The notes under the pieces are model-generated. The model searched no databases. It saw nothing but the letters and a program-made list of their open reading frames with translations, and was not told the origin of the DNA. A stretch of 64,000 nucleotides of DNA from DATBHM01 sp963772375 (lineage in GTDB: Bacteria; Actinomycetota; UBA4738; JACQTL01): assembly GCA_963772375.1 (NCBI GenBank), contig CAVYXG010000001.1:744001-808000 (forward strand), written 5' to 3'. Position numbers and translations under genes: made by a program. Shown here piece after piece: positions 26,672 through 35,144 of this stretch (positions are counted from its first letter, which is position 1; each line of letters opens with the position of its first letter).

Positions 26672-27997
26672 GTGCGAACCCGGTACGCGCGAAGCGGCGA
26701 CGTCAGCATCGCCTACCAAGTTACGGGCGATGGCCCGTTCGACCTCGTGCTGATCCTTCCGTGGGGGTGTCACGTCGAGCTCGCGTGGGAGGTGCCGGCG
26801 ATCCGCGCGATGTTCGAGCGCTTCTCCTCGTTCGCTCGGTTGATCCACTTCGACAAGCGAGGCGTCGGGTTGTCGGACCGGTCGGGCGGCCTCGCCTCAC
26901 CGGAGACACGCATGGACGACATCCGCGCCGTGATGGATGCGGCCGGGTCGAAACGGGCGGCGATCATGGGCTGGTCGGAGGGCGTGGGACTGAGCCTGCT
27001 CTTCACCGCCACCTACCCGAACCGGGCGTGGGCGCTCGTATCGTACGGGGGTTACGCCGGGTCTCGGCAGGCGCCCGAACAGGCTCTCCGCGAGGCAGCC
27101 GAGGAGCGGCTGCTCCGGGAGCGCGACCCGGTCGGGTACGCGCTCGAGGAGGCACGCAGCAGCTCACCGGCCGCAACCGACGATGAGGTGGCCGCGATCG
27201 CGAAGATGTTCCGGTACGCCCTCAGCCCGGGCGACGAGCACGCCTACACGGGGATGGCCGTGCAGACCAACGTCCGACCGCTTCTGCCGGTCATCGGGAT
27301 CCCGACGCTCGTGCTTCACAACGCGGAGGACGGCTGGGTTCCCGTCGAGGCGGCGCGCGAGCTCGCGACGCTGATCCCGACCTCCACGTACCTCGAGGTG
27401 CCGGTGAAGGGGCACGTCCCCGCGGTTGCGGACGTCGATCCCGTGATCGGCGCGATCGAATCGTTCCTCCAGGAGATCTGGGAGGCGAACGCCGCGGACA
27501 CCCAGCCGCAGCGCGTCCTCGCCACCGTCCTGTTCACCGACATCGTCGACTCGACGGCGAGGATGGCTGAACTCGGGGACGCCCGCTGGCGCGAGCTGCT
27601 CGAGCGTCACCACGCGATCGTCAGACGCGAGCTGGCGCGCAGCCGCGGCCGCGAGGTCGACACGTCCGGAGACGGCTTCTTCGCGTCGTTCGACGGGCCC
27701 GCACGGGCGATCCGATGCGCGCAGACGATCTCGAACGCACTTCGTGAGCTGGGGATCGAAGTACGCGCCGGACTGCACACCGGTGAGTGCGAGCTCGTGG
27801 ACGGCAAGGTCGCGGGCATCGCCGTCCACACGGGCGCGCGGGTCGCGTCGGAGGCGCGCCCGGGTGAAGTGCTCGTGTCGAGCACGGTCAAGGACCTCGT
27901 CGCGGGCTCGGGAATCGAGTTCATCGACCGAGGGACAGCAGAGCTGAAAGGGGTTCCCGGCCACTGGCGCCTCTTCTCCGTCGCCAACCCCGGGTAG
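26672..27997 (+). CDS. Alpha/beta hydrolase fused to class III adenylate/guanylate cyclase domain
   Basis: 441 residues. The N-terminal half is an alpha/beta hydrolase: GDGPFDLVLILPWGCHVELA, HFDKRGVGLSDR and the nucleophile elbow GWSEGVGLS, with the acid in PTLVLHNAEDGWVP and the histidine in VKGHVPA. From about residue 285 a class III cyclase domain begins with LATVLFTDIVDSTARM (first metal aspartate), continues TSGDGFFASFDGPARAIRCA (second aspartate region) and ends with GVPGHWRLFSV. The combination is common in Actinomycetota and Proteobacteria; the hydrolase part may sense a small molecule. GTG start. The cyclase product cannot be settled by eye. Confidence 0.87.
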   Translation: MRTRYARSGDVSIAYQVTGDGPFDLVLILPWGCHVELAWEVPAIRAMFERFSSFARLIHFDKRGVGLSDRSGGLASPETRMDDIRAVMDAAGSKRAAIMGWSEGVGLSLLFTATYPNRAWALVSYGGYAGSRQAPEQALREAAEERLLRERDPVGYALEEARSSSPAATDDEVAAIAKMFRYALSPGDEHAYTGMAVQTNVRPLLPVIGIPTLVLHNAEDGWVPVEAARELATLIPTSTYLEVPVKGHVPAVADVDPVIGAIESFLQEIWEANAADTQPQRVLATVLFTDIVDSTARMAELGDARWRELLERHHAIVRRELARSRGREVDTSGDGFFASFDGPARAIRCAQTISNALRELGIEVRAGLHTGECELVDGKVAGIAVHTGARVASEARPGEVLVSSTVKDLVAGSGIEFIDRGTAELKGVPGHWRLFSVANPG

Positions 27998-28183
27998 TCG
28001 TCCCACGTGTCTCCCCGGCTCTTGATCTCGTCGTCGACTCCGGGGTCGGCGAGCGTGGTGGCGTCATTGAGCTCCTGGTGCTCGGCCGCGTCCCGGTGAA
28101 GAAGTCAGATCGAACGGCGTCTTGTGAGGTCAGAGGGCGCCCGCATTGAATATATGGCCATCCGCCACGCCATATGTCGCTGG

Positions 28184-28420
28184 ATTGTCAAGCGCCCAGT
28201 GGACCTGAGGGGACTGTTTTCGAACCGGCAATTTGGACAAACTATCCGAGAACTTGCCCGAACAGTGAGCCAGCAGGCTTGATTGCACCGGCCCGATCGT
28301 TGCGATCGGTGCGAAACGGACAGCCGGTCAGGCCGGTCTCCTCGCTGCGGCTCCTTCCCCCGGGCACGACGACAGGCGCTGCGGCGGATAGCGTTCGAAC
28401 CGGCATATCGGGGCAAACCT
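28184..28420 (+). repeat. Composite dispersed repeat, copy 2 (about 240 bases)
   Basis: The left part (to about 28262) has GTGGACCTGAGGGGACTG followed by TTTTCGAACCGGCAATTTGG and ACTATCCGAGAACTTGCC. The middle has GGTGCGAAACGGACAGCC (28308-28325), and the right end (28381 on) has GCGTTCGAACCGGCATATCG. The same three blocks in the same order and spacing occur at 35118-35360. The left block carries the last bases of tRNA-Ala. No protein is encoded with confidence. Confidence 0.68.
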
Positions 28421-28474
28421 CCGTCCCGCCGAGCGACTGCGTCAGCCCCATGTCCCCCGTACGAAGCGTCTCGG

Positions 28475-28645
28475 GATCCAGTGAGATCTCCGGCGTCTTC
28501 GGTCCTCAGGACGTCGTCGAAGGACCTGGTGAACTTCGCATCGCGATCGCGAACGAGGTAGCGGACGTTGTCAAGGCTGCCGTCGATGGGAGTCCTGATG
28601 CGCGGTGAGGCCGGCGACGTGCACCCGTCTGGATCCCAGCTCGTA
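28475..28645 (-). pseudogene. Remnant of an integrase-core (rve) transposase
   Basis: Two fragments in different frames read ELGSRRVHVAGLTAH (from 28642) and RYLVRDRDAKFTRSFDDVL (from about 28567). These match the consecutive catalytic-core strands of IS481-like or related integrase-core transposases, where the RDRDAKF aspartate is one of the DDE residues. The stretch between is shortened and frameshifted, and neither end of the element is visible. It documents an older insertion in this accessory region. Confidence 0.6.
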
Positions 28646-28897
28646 ACGTGGGCCTGCGCGCAACTTGCTCAGCCCTTCAGAGCGTTGGGCGTGAAGACGA
28701 GGTGGCGGAGTGCGGCGAGGTCTCGTCGGCCGACGCGTTGTCCCTGGCGTCATCGGACATGCGAGTGGACCTGGGGATCCGGCTTGGCCGTGAGAACCCC
28801 ATCTGGGGGTGCATCCGCATCCAGGTCATGCCGGAACGGATGTCCCAACGGGACCTGAGCTGTCGAATCAACGGAGCGATGTCCTGCTGTTCAAGAG

Positions 28898-29239
28898 CTA
28901 GGAGGCGTAGCGATCTCGGAGACTGTCGAGGCGCGCCCGACCCGCCTCGGTGAGCCTGGTCTTCGCGTGAGGCGTTGGCTGTACCAGAACGTGGTAGAAG
29001 CCAGCCATCCCGCGGTGGTTGTATCCGTACTTTTCGCCAAGCTCGAGAAAAGCCCTGCGTTCAACCTCACCGCCCTTGCGGTCGAGGTCGTCGAGCACTC
29101 CGTACATCATCCGCCCCCAGCGGTCGTTCGAGCTCACGTCGATACCCAAGCTGACCCGAAGCCGCGCAGTCTCCTCCGCCGTCACCTTGAGGAGCCGCTC
29201 GATCCGTTCGAGTCGACGTTCTATCTCGCGCCGTTCCAT
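28898..29239 (-). CDS. Hypothetical protein with winged-helix-like C-terminus
   Basis: 113 residues, starting MERREIERRLERIERLLKVT, a strongly helical, probably coiled-coil segment. The second half, FLELGEKYGYNHRGMAGFYH and ARLTEAGRARLDSLRDRY-like ending (KTRLTEAGRARLDSLRDRYA), resembles the winged-helix wing and final helix of MarR/PadR-like DNA-binding proteins. No full family match is evident to me. It lies downstream of the cytochrome-molybdoenzyme fusion on the same strand and could regulate it, but that is inference. Confidence 0.62.
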   Translation of the reverse strand: MERREIERRLERIERLLKVTAEETARLRVSLGIDVSSNDRWGRMMYGVLDDLDRKGGEVERRAFLELGEKYGYNHRGMAGFYHVLVQPTPHAKTRLTEAGRARLDSLRDRYAS

Positions 29240-29382
29240 GGGACCTCCCGTCCGGATGCCTGAGGATCACACACACCGGAGATTCCGACACGCCGGTCAT
29301 CGGGGGCAAGGCCACAAGCGCGTTCGATGGCCCGCGCATCACCCGACGCCAGAGCACAGCGGCGAGGCGCCACGTTGAAACG

Positions 29383-31179
29383 TTAGATGGATTGTCGGTA
29401 GCCGAAGAATTCGTGGTCCTGGTTGTAGCCGCCGTAGCCGCCTCCGATGTCGCGGAAGTCCGCCACGAACTCGACACCCTTGATCCACTTCACCTGCTTG
29501 AAGCCGAGCTGGGTCTCGTTGCGCAGCCGCAGTGGAGCGCCGTGGCCAAAGGACAGCGGCTCACCGTTCATGTCGTAGGCGAGCATGGTCAGGTGGTAGC
29601 TCATCTGCTCGATGGGGTGGGCGTCGTAGTACACGCCCTTGTCGGCGCCATCGCCCAGCGAGTAGAAGACGACCCATTTGGCCTCAGGCTGCGGGTGGAC
29701 CAGGTCCATGATGGTCTGCATCGACACGCCGCCCCACTTCGCGATTCCCGACCATCCCTGGATGCAGAAGTGCTGCGTGATCTGTTCATGGGACGGCAGC
29801 GCGCGCAGCTCGGCCAGCGACAGGTCGACGGGATGGTCGACCAACCCGTTGATGCGCAGCCGATAGTCCACGAAGTTGCCCTCGAACAGTGCCTTGTACT
29901 CATCGGAGTCGGGATACTCCCCGTTGTGCCAGAAGTAGGGTGAGAGGTCCTTCTCCGTGTACTCGCCCGGGGTGGAGTCCACGTGCTCGAAGAGACGCTG
30001 GGCCGGGCCCACCAGCGAGAAACCGACCCGCTGCACGACGCGAGGGTGACGCAGCGTGAACGGTGTCGCCGCAACCCAAGCGATGATGACCACGATCATC
30101 GAGGCCGCGAAGACCGCGAACCCGATCCAACTGTCGTCGTTGCGCGCCGCGTAGATGTGGTTCAGGTTCCTGAGCAGTCCGGTCGTGAACACGAGGGCGA
30201 CGTGACTCACGATGAACACGAGGAACCAGACCAGCACGAGAAAGTGAAGGGACCGCGCCGTCTGGATGCTCAGCACCCTGCTGACGCGCTTGAAGCGCGT
30301 CGAGAGTGCCGGTGACATGCCAAGCCCGGTGAGGAGCGCGAACGGGGCGGCCACGAAGATCGTAATGAAGTAGGCAAGCAGTTGGAGGCTGTTGTACGCG
30401 ACCCACCCATTTTCGGTGGGCCAACGCAACGACAGGTACTGGATCAGCACCGATAAGGCGTTGGGGAACACGGCCCACGTGGTGGGGATCACGCGACGCC
30501 ATTGCGACGTCGTGAACAACAGGACGTAGAAGACGAGGCCGTTGAGCAACCAGAGGGAATCGATCCCGAGGTGCCACCAGCGAGCGAGGCCGATCGAGTG
30601 TCGGATCCCCGGCAGACCAACCTGGCCCGGCAGGCTGATGGAGTCCTGCTTGGCAGTCCACAGGGGCTCGTCCGGCACGGGCTTCTGGATGCGGAACCAG
30701 TCCTTCCCGGGGGTGCTGTGCCTTGTCCAGTACAGCCGAGGGTGGTCGCTGAGGATCTGCAGCCCGGACCGGATGATGAAGATCAACAGGAACAGGTTGA
30801 AGAAGTGCTGCACGCCGACCCAGATCGGCAGCCCGGGACTCGCTGTGGCACCGGCCGTCTCAACGGTGCCGGGGTAGCGGGCGATGAAGCGCTCGACGGA
30901 CGGGATGTTGCGGAGCCCCTTCGCCGCGGCCACCGCGACGAGCAGGACGACGAACCCGATGGGGAGCAACCAGAGCAGGTTGAACCACCTGCTGCGACCG
31001 GTGCGCACTCGGGGGGCGATCCCCTGCACCTGGGGAATCGCCCCGGCCCACGTCGTCGGATCGACGACATCATCACCCTTCGTCAGCTGCGACCGGAAGC
31101 TCCGCATGCCGTCCGGCGAGACCCCCGACGGTGCCGGCGGAGGCGGGCCTTCAGCGGGCCGCTCGCTGTCTTCAGCCAC
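29383..31179 (-). CDS. Membrane cytochrome b-like domain fused to sulfite-oxidase-type molybdopterin domain
   Basis: 598 residues from a GTG. The first about 390 residues hold around seven membrane helices with histidines in VQHFFNLFLLIFIIRSG, ARWWHLGIDSLWLLNG and TARSLHFLVLVWFLVFIVSH, as expected for a haem-binding cytochrome b561-like module. The C-terminal part has the molybdopterin fold of MsrP/YedY and sulfite oxidase: RLRINGLVDHPVDLSLAELR, HEQITQHFCIQGWSGIAKWG with molybdenum ligand Cys472, and GAPLRLRNETQLGFKQVKWI. In MsrP these functions are two proteins (MsrP and MsrQ). The fusion would pass electrons directly from the membrane to an oxo-molybdenum site. No twin-arginine signal is seen; export is replaced by the membrane domain. 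Confidence 0.86.
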   Translation of the reverse strand: MAEDSERPAEGPPPPAPSGVSPDGMRSFRSQLTKGDDVVDPTTWAGAIPQVQGIAPRVRTGRSRWFNLLWLLPIGFVVLLVAVAAAKGLRNIPSVERFIARYPGTVETAGATASPGLPIWVGVQHFFNLFLLIFIIRSGLQILSDHPRLYWTRHSTPGKDWFRIQKPVPDEPLWTAKQDSISLPGQVGLPGIRHSIGLARWWHLGIDSLWLLNGLVFYVLLFTTSQWRRVIPTTWAVFPNALSVLIQYLSLRWPTENGWVAYNSLQLLAYFITIFVAAPFALLTGLGMSPALSTRFKRVSRVLSIQTARSLHFLVLVWFLVFIVSHVALVFTTGLLRNLNHIYAARNDDSWIGFAVFAASMIVVIIAWVAATPFTLRHPRVVQRVGFSLVGPAQRLFEHVDSTPGEYTEKDLSPYFWHNGEYPDSDEYKALFEGNFVDYRLRINGLVDHPVDLSLAELRALPSHEQITQHFCIQGWSGIAKWGGVSMQTIMDLVHPQPEAKWVVFYSLGDGADKGVYYDAHPIEQMSYHLTMLAYDMNGEPLSFGHGAPLRLRNETQLGFKQVKWIKGVEFVADFRDIGGGYGGYNQDHEFFGYRQSI

Positions 31180-31212
31180 CAGGTATCGCTCTCCGCAAGT
31201 CTCCGGCTCGGC

Positions 31213-31548
31213 TCACACTTCGGAGCGGGGCGGGAACGGCGGGGCGAGGAAGGCGAGCAGGGTGAGGCCAGTCCGACCTTCGTTGGACACGCGCAACTCC
31301 TCATCACCCCGGTAGAAGGCAAGGGACCCGGCCGCGAACCCAACCTTGCCACCGACGGTGTCGAGGGTCCCTTCGCCCTCTACGGCGTAAAGCATGAGAT
31401 CCGACAAACCGTGGCGGTGCGGCGGCAGGACCTGGCCAGGACTGAGCCGGATGATCCTGACGTTGGACTGGGTGCCCTCGAGAAGCGGCTCCGCCACCGG
31501 TCGAATGGTGTCGTACCCAGGGGCGTCGCTCAGGCTGATGATGTCCAT
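31213..31548 (-). CDS. Cupin-domain protein
   Basis: 111 residues from ATG, MDIISLSDAPGYDTIRPVAE. The cupin barrel shows RLSPGQVLPPHRHGLSDLML (motif 1, HRH) and KVGFAAGSLAFYRGDEELRV (motif 2). The second motif lacks the usual terminal histidine, so metal binding may be weak. The 31-residue open extension to 31641 looks non-coding. It lies just upstream of the molybdoenzyme fusion on the same strand and is likely in the same transcript. Function unknown. Confidence 0.72.
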   Translation of the reverse strand: MDIISLSDAPGYDTIRPVAEPLLEGTQSNVRIIRLSPGQVLPPHRHGLSDLMLYAVEGEGTLDTVGGKVGFAAGSLAFYRGDEELRVSNEGRTGLTLLAFLAPPFPPRSEV

Positions 31549-32043
31549 CACGGCAGCATGGCACGGTGCGACCCAGGGCGTTCGGGGTGGCAGCCTGGAC
31601 CAGGCCGCCGCGTTCATCCATTTCGAGTGGCGTGAGGACAAGCCGGGACGCGCCTCCGAGCCCGCCGGAAAGGAAAAGTTGTCGACTCGCCCCCGGTAGG
31701 GTCAAGTGTTCCGACGTAGACGCAGGAGCAATCCTGGGGCACCGGCCGCCGCTCACGGGCATCGAGGACGGAACCCTTTCGGACGCCGAGAAGATCGACG
31801 TGGTGCTGCGAAGGCGGAGCCTGGATCGCCGCCGCCCCCGTGATTCCCAAGAAGCGCGGCGCACCCCCGCACCTTCCCCGAATTCCTCTGGCCGCTCCTC
31901 GTGTGGGAGCGATCGGACATCAGAAAGTGCCATCTACTAGGCCATATAGCGGGGCGCGGACAAGGTGGAAGAGCCGATCTGGACGTCCTTGCCCGAGACG
32001 ACCGGGGGGCGTCTAGGCTGACAGTGATAGAAGAGGAGAGTGT

Positions 32044-32543
32044 CATGTCCACGACGAGGCATTGCGCGATGAGCACAGTGAATTGCTCCCGCACATCGAG
32101 GAGATCGGGCATGTCGCCGACGCCGTCGGATCCGCGCCTTCGGATGTGCTCCGTGAGCAGATAGCCGGAGTCTGCGGGTTCTTGCGCGAGCACCTGATCC
32201 CGCACGCGAAGGCGTAGGAGGCGGTCCTGTATCCGGAGGTCGAGCGCGCATGGCCGCACCCCGGGCGACCGCAGCGATGAGCCGCGACCACATGGAGATC
32301 GTTGCGATGACCGACGAGCTCCAGCAACTCGAGCGCCGGCTCCACGACGCCGACATGTCCAACGTACTCCAGACCAACGCGCGTCGCGTGCTGTACGGCT
32401 TGTATGCGCTGGTCAAGCTTCACTTCACCGAGGAAGAAGAGATCTACGTGCCCGTCATGGAGAAGGCGCTGAACGCTGGCCAGGCAAGTGAAATGTTCGA
32501 TCGCATGGGGGCGGCGGCGGCGGTCGCACGCCGCTCCGCCTGA
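32044..32543 (+). pseudogene. Hemerythrin-domain protein, disrupted
   Basis: Joining frames gives EALRDEHSELLPHIEEIGHV, CGFLREHLIPHAKA, EAVLYPEVERA, SRDHMEIVAMTDELQQLERR and ALVKLHFTEEEEIYVPVMEK, a hemerythrin-like four-helix bundle with the H...HxxxE...H...HxxxxE iron ligands. Three lesions break it: the ATG at 32044 is out of frame with the first helix, a TAG replaces a glutamate codon between AKA and EAVLYP, and a frameshift follows ERA. The last 97 codons remain open from 32250, but alone would make only half a bundle. Confidence 0.75.
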
Positions 32544-32551
32544 GCATCGCC

Positions 32552-32932
32552 GTGGACGTCCGCCTCAAACGCGCCTACCAACCCGCGTCGCGGAGCGACG
32601 GCTATCGCGTCCTGATCGACCGCCTGTGGCCGCGCGGCGTCTCGCGCGAACGAGCCCGACTCGATGAGTGGAGCAAGGACCTCGCCCCCAGCCGCGAGCT
32701 CCGCACGTGGTTCGCGCACGAACCGGCGCGCTTCGAGGAGTTCCGCCGCCGCTACGTCGAGGAGCTCCGGCCTCACCGGGCCCGCATCGCCGAGCTCCGT
32801 CGTCGCGCGCGGGAAGGCACGCTCACGCTCGTGTACTCGGCGGCCGACACCGAGCACAACGACGCGGTCGTGCTCGCCGAGGTGCTGCGCCGCGGCCTCC
32901 CCGGTGTCCGGCGCCACCCCGTGACACGATAG
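32552..32932 (+). CDS. DUF488 family protein
   Basis: 126 residues from GTG. The sequence VRLKRAYQPASRSDGYRVLI, DRLWPRGVSRERARLDEWSK, LRTWFAHEPARFEEFRRRYV and LTLVYSAADTEHNDAVVLAE matches DUF488 throughout, including the LWPRG and HNxAVVL motifs. These small proteins occur widely; no reaction is established, though the fold is related to DNA-processing or HIRAN-like proteins only loosely. The gene follows the broken hemerythrin by eight bases and ends four bases before the NuoF-like gene, suggesting one transcript. Confidence 0.85.
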   Translation: MDVRLKRAYQPASRSDGYRVLIDRLWPRGVSRERARLDEWSKDLAPSRELRTWFAHEPARFEEFRRRYVEELRPHRARIAELRRRAREGTLTLVYSAADTEHNDAVVLAEVLRRGLPGVRRHPVTR

Positions 32933-32936
32933 ACAC

Positions 32937-34274
32937 ATGGCCCTGATCGATCGACACTGCGCGTCCCTCGACGACTACCGCGACGCCGGGGGGCTCCGAG
33001 GCCTCGAGGCCGCGCTCGCGCTGCCGCCCGAGGGGGTGATCGGCATCGTGGGCGAGAGCGGCCTGCGGGGACGCGGTGGAGGCGGCTTCCCCACCGGTGA
33101 GAAGTGGCGCGCGATCCGGGAGGTCGGCAACGGCGACCGGTACGTGGTGTGCAACGCGGCGGAGGGCGAACCCGCCACCTTCAAGGACCGCCACCTGCTC
33201 CGCACGAACCCGTACCAGGTGCTCGAGGGCATCCTGATCGCAGCGCACGCGATCGGCGCGAAGGGCGCCTACATCGGCCTCAAGGAGGCATTCGCCCCCG
33301 AGTCCGAGGCGCTCGTGCGCGCCGCGCAAGAGCTGCACGACGCCGGAGTCGCCGATCCCGTGCCCGTCGAGATCGCGTACGGCCCCGACCTCTACCTGTT
33401 CGGAGAGGAGACGGGTTTGCTCGAGGTCATCGAGGGAAATGCGCCGATGCCGAGGTCGCACCGCCCGTACATGGAGGGCCTGTTCGCGCAGCCTCCTGCC
33501 GAGAACCCGACGCTCGTGAACAACGCGGAGACGCTCGCGAACGTCCCGCACATCCTTCGCGAGGGGCCGGACTGGCTCCGCGCCTCGGGGACCGACCGAT
33601 CGCCGGGCACGATGCTGTTCACGCTCACCGGCGACGTGGAGCGTGAAGGGGTGTTCGAGCTGCCGCTCGGCACGCCGCTGCGCGCGCTCGTCGAGGGAGC
33701 CGGCGGGGGCGTGATCGCGGGGAACGCGCTGAAAGCGATCGTGCCGGGCGCCTCCACGACCGCGATGATCGCGTCCCAGCTCGACGTGCCGCTCGACTTC
33801 GAGGACATGGCGACCACCGGCTCCGGGCTCGGCTCCGGCGGCTTCGCCGTGTTCGACGAGACGACCTGCATCGTGCAGGTCGCGCTCCTCTACTCGCGCT
33901 TCCTCTGGATCGAATCGTGCGGCCAGTGCCCTCCCTGCAAGTTCGGATCGGGCGAGATCACGGCGCACCTGCAACGGATCGAGCGCGGGGAAGGCGATTC
34001 GGGCGATGTCGCGCTCATGCTCGCGCGCGCGAGGAGCGTGACCGACGGGCAGAAGTGCGCGCTGCCGACGGGCGAGAGCCTGCTCATGCAGAGCCTGCTC
34101 CAAACGTTCACCCAGGAGTTCGAAGCCCACGAGACTCGGAGCTGCGAACGTCACCGGGACGATCTCCTGTTGCCGAAGATCGTCGACTTCGACGAAGACG
34201 CTGGGCGGTTCCGCTACGACAAGCGCTACCCGTCGAAGCGGGAGGACTGGACGTACGCATCGCCTTCGAGCTGA
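32937..34274 (+). CDS. NuoF/HoxF-like NADH dehydrogenase flavoprotein subunit, stand-alone
   Basis: 445 residues. FMN and NADH binding motifs are GESGLRGRGGGGFPTGEKW (residues 39-57), NAAEGEPATFKDRHLL (73-88) and YGPDLYLFGEETGLLEVIEG. The 4Fe-4S N3 ligands are in ESCGQCPPCKFGSG (Cx2Cx2C) with the fourth cysteine in QKCALP. Usual NuoF has N-x-D-E-G-E-P-G; here NAAEGEPA replaces the aspartate and glycine, which may alter flavin or NADH handling. No nuoE or nuoG is adjacent, so it is not from a complex I operon; it may serve another NAD(P)H-linked redox partner. Confidence 0.85.
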   Translation: MALIDRHCASLDDYRDAGGLRGLEAALALPPEGVIGIVGESGLRGRGGGGFPTGEKWRAIREVGNGDRYVVCNAAEGEPATFKDRHLLRTNPYQVLEGILIAAHAIGAKGAYIGLKEAFAPESEALVRAAQELHDAGVADPVPVEIAYGPDLYLFGEETGLLEVIEGNAPMPRSHRPYMEGLFAQPPAENPTLVNNAETLANVPHILREGPDWLRASGTDRSPGTMLFTLTGDVEREGVFELPLGTPLRALVEGAGGGVIAGNALKAIVPGASTTAMIASQLDVPLDFEDMATTGSGLGSGGFAVFDETTCIVQVALLYSRFLWIESCGQCPPCKFGSGEITAHLQRIERGEGDSGDVALMLARARSVTDGQKCALPTGESLLMQSLLQTFTQEFEAHETRSCERHRDDLLLPKIVDFDEDAGRFRYDKRYPSKREDWTYASPSS

Positions 34275-34461
34275 TACGAGCCGAGGACGCATGACGACAC
34301 CTGACCGAGCCCCAGTCGGGGACCGGCGAGACCCAACCCGGCGCGGGGTGGTCTCGAAGATGATGTACCGCGACGAGGCGCTGATGTGACGGTGGTCGGC
34401 TTCGACGAGGGCGAAGGGCACGCTGGTCGGCTGAGCGAACGCCGACGCCGGCCGCGAGGCC

Positions 34462-34746
34462 TCAACACGAGGTAGATTCCGACGTCTTCCACGGCCAGAG
34501 GCCGGAGACGCGCATGCATCGCTCGGCCTCGGCGAGGTGCTCTCGCCACCCAGGATGGTCGTGATGCCGCGCCGCGACGGACGCACGCCACTCTTCGGCG
34601 GTACCACCCTCTTCTGCCAGCGCGATCCCTTCGATCGCGAGCGTCTTCGCATGGGGACCGCATGACGCCGCCTCGAGCCCTTCGACCAATGAGCGTGGGT
34701 CACTCCAGGGGGTGCCCTCGGGAACTTGGGCCGCTCCGTCCTCCAT
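34462..34746 (-). CDS. Hypothetical protein
   Basis: 94 residues from an ATG, MEDGAAQVPEGTPWSDPRSL, then VEGLEAASCGPHAKTLAIEG and EEWRASVAARHHDHPGWREH, ending in LWPWKTSESTSC. Composition and a continuous amphipathic helix pattern look like a real protein. No family recognised, and the ribosome-binding site (CGGAGACGGGG) is poor. It is isolated between the NuoF-like gene and the repeat-bearing gap. Confidence 0.45.
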   Translation of the reverse strand: MEDGAAQVPEGTPWSDPRSLVEGLEAASCGPHAKTLAIEGIALAEEGGTAEEWRASVAARHHDHPGWREHLAEAERCMRVSGLWPWKTSESTSC

Positions 34747-35117
34747 CCCCGTCTCCGGGTGCGCCGGCCGGCGCTCGCCTCCACGATACGACGCGACCCT
34801 CGGGCCGGGCGCCGCGCCTCCGCGCGAGTGTGGACGCCGCCGTGGCCCATCGCCTGCTGGGCCACCGGGTGGTGTGGCAGTTGATGGTGGCTCGCGATGT
34901 GGATCCATGGACGTGGCGGGCGCCCCGGCGAGTTGACGTAACGGATGCGGCGGTAGTCCCAGCCCTGGGCTGATACTGGAGCCAGGGACTTGGTCGAGCG
35001 TTCGGTTGTGATTCGTCACGGTCGAAGACCTGAGCGTCGATGCCTTGCCCACTCGGGATGGAGCGCGAAGCAGCTGCGGCAGACGGCTCAGGACATGTGG
35101 GCAAATGGGGCAATCCT
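34747..35117. other. Intergenic stretch before the island repeat
   Basis: No coherent gene or RNA is visible. It leads into the tRNA-end direct repeat at 35118. Confidence 0.35.
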
Positions 35118-35144
35118 CTTATGCTTCGTGGACCTGATGGGAGT
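35118..35144 (+). other. Putative distal attachment site matching the tRNA-Ala 3' end
   Basis: These 27 bases match 39629-39655 at 26 positions, in the same orientation. The shared segment covers the last 16 bases of the tRNA-Ala gene plus 11 bases beyond it (TTATGCTTCG region). A direct copy of a tRNA 3' end placed downstream of that tRNA is the classical geometry of attL/attR around an integrated element. No integrase gene is present between the two copies. Confidence 0.6.

Noticed and set aside
32044..32543. In-frame TAG in hemerythrin considered as recoding (pyrrolysine or readthrough)
   Set aside because: Two frameshifts accompany it and no recoding signal is visible; simple decay is more economical.
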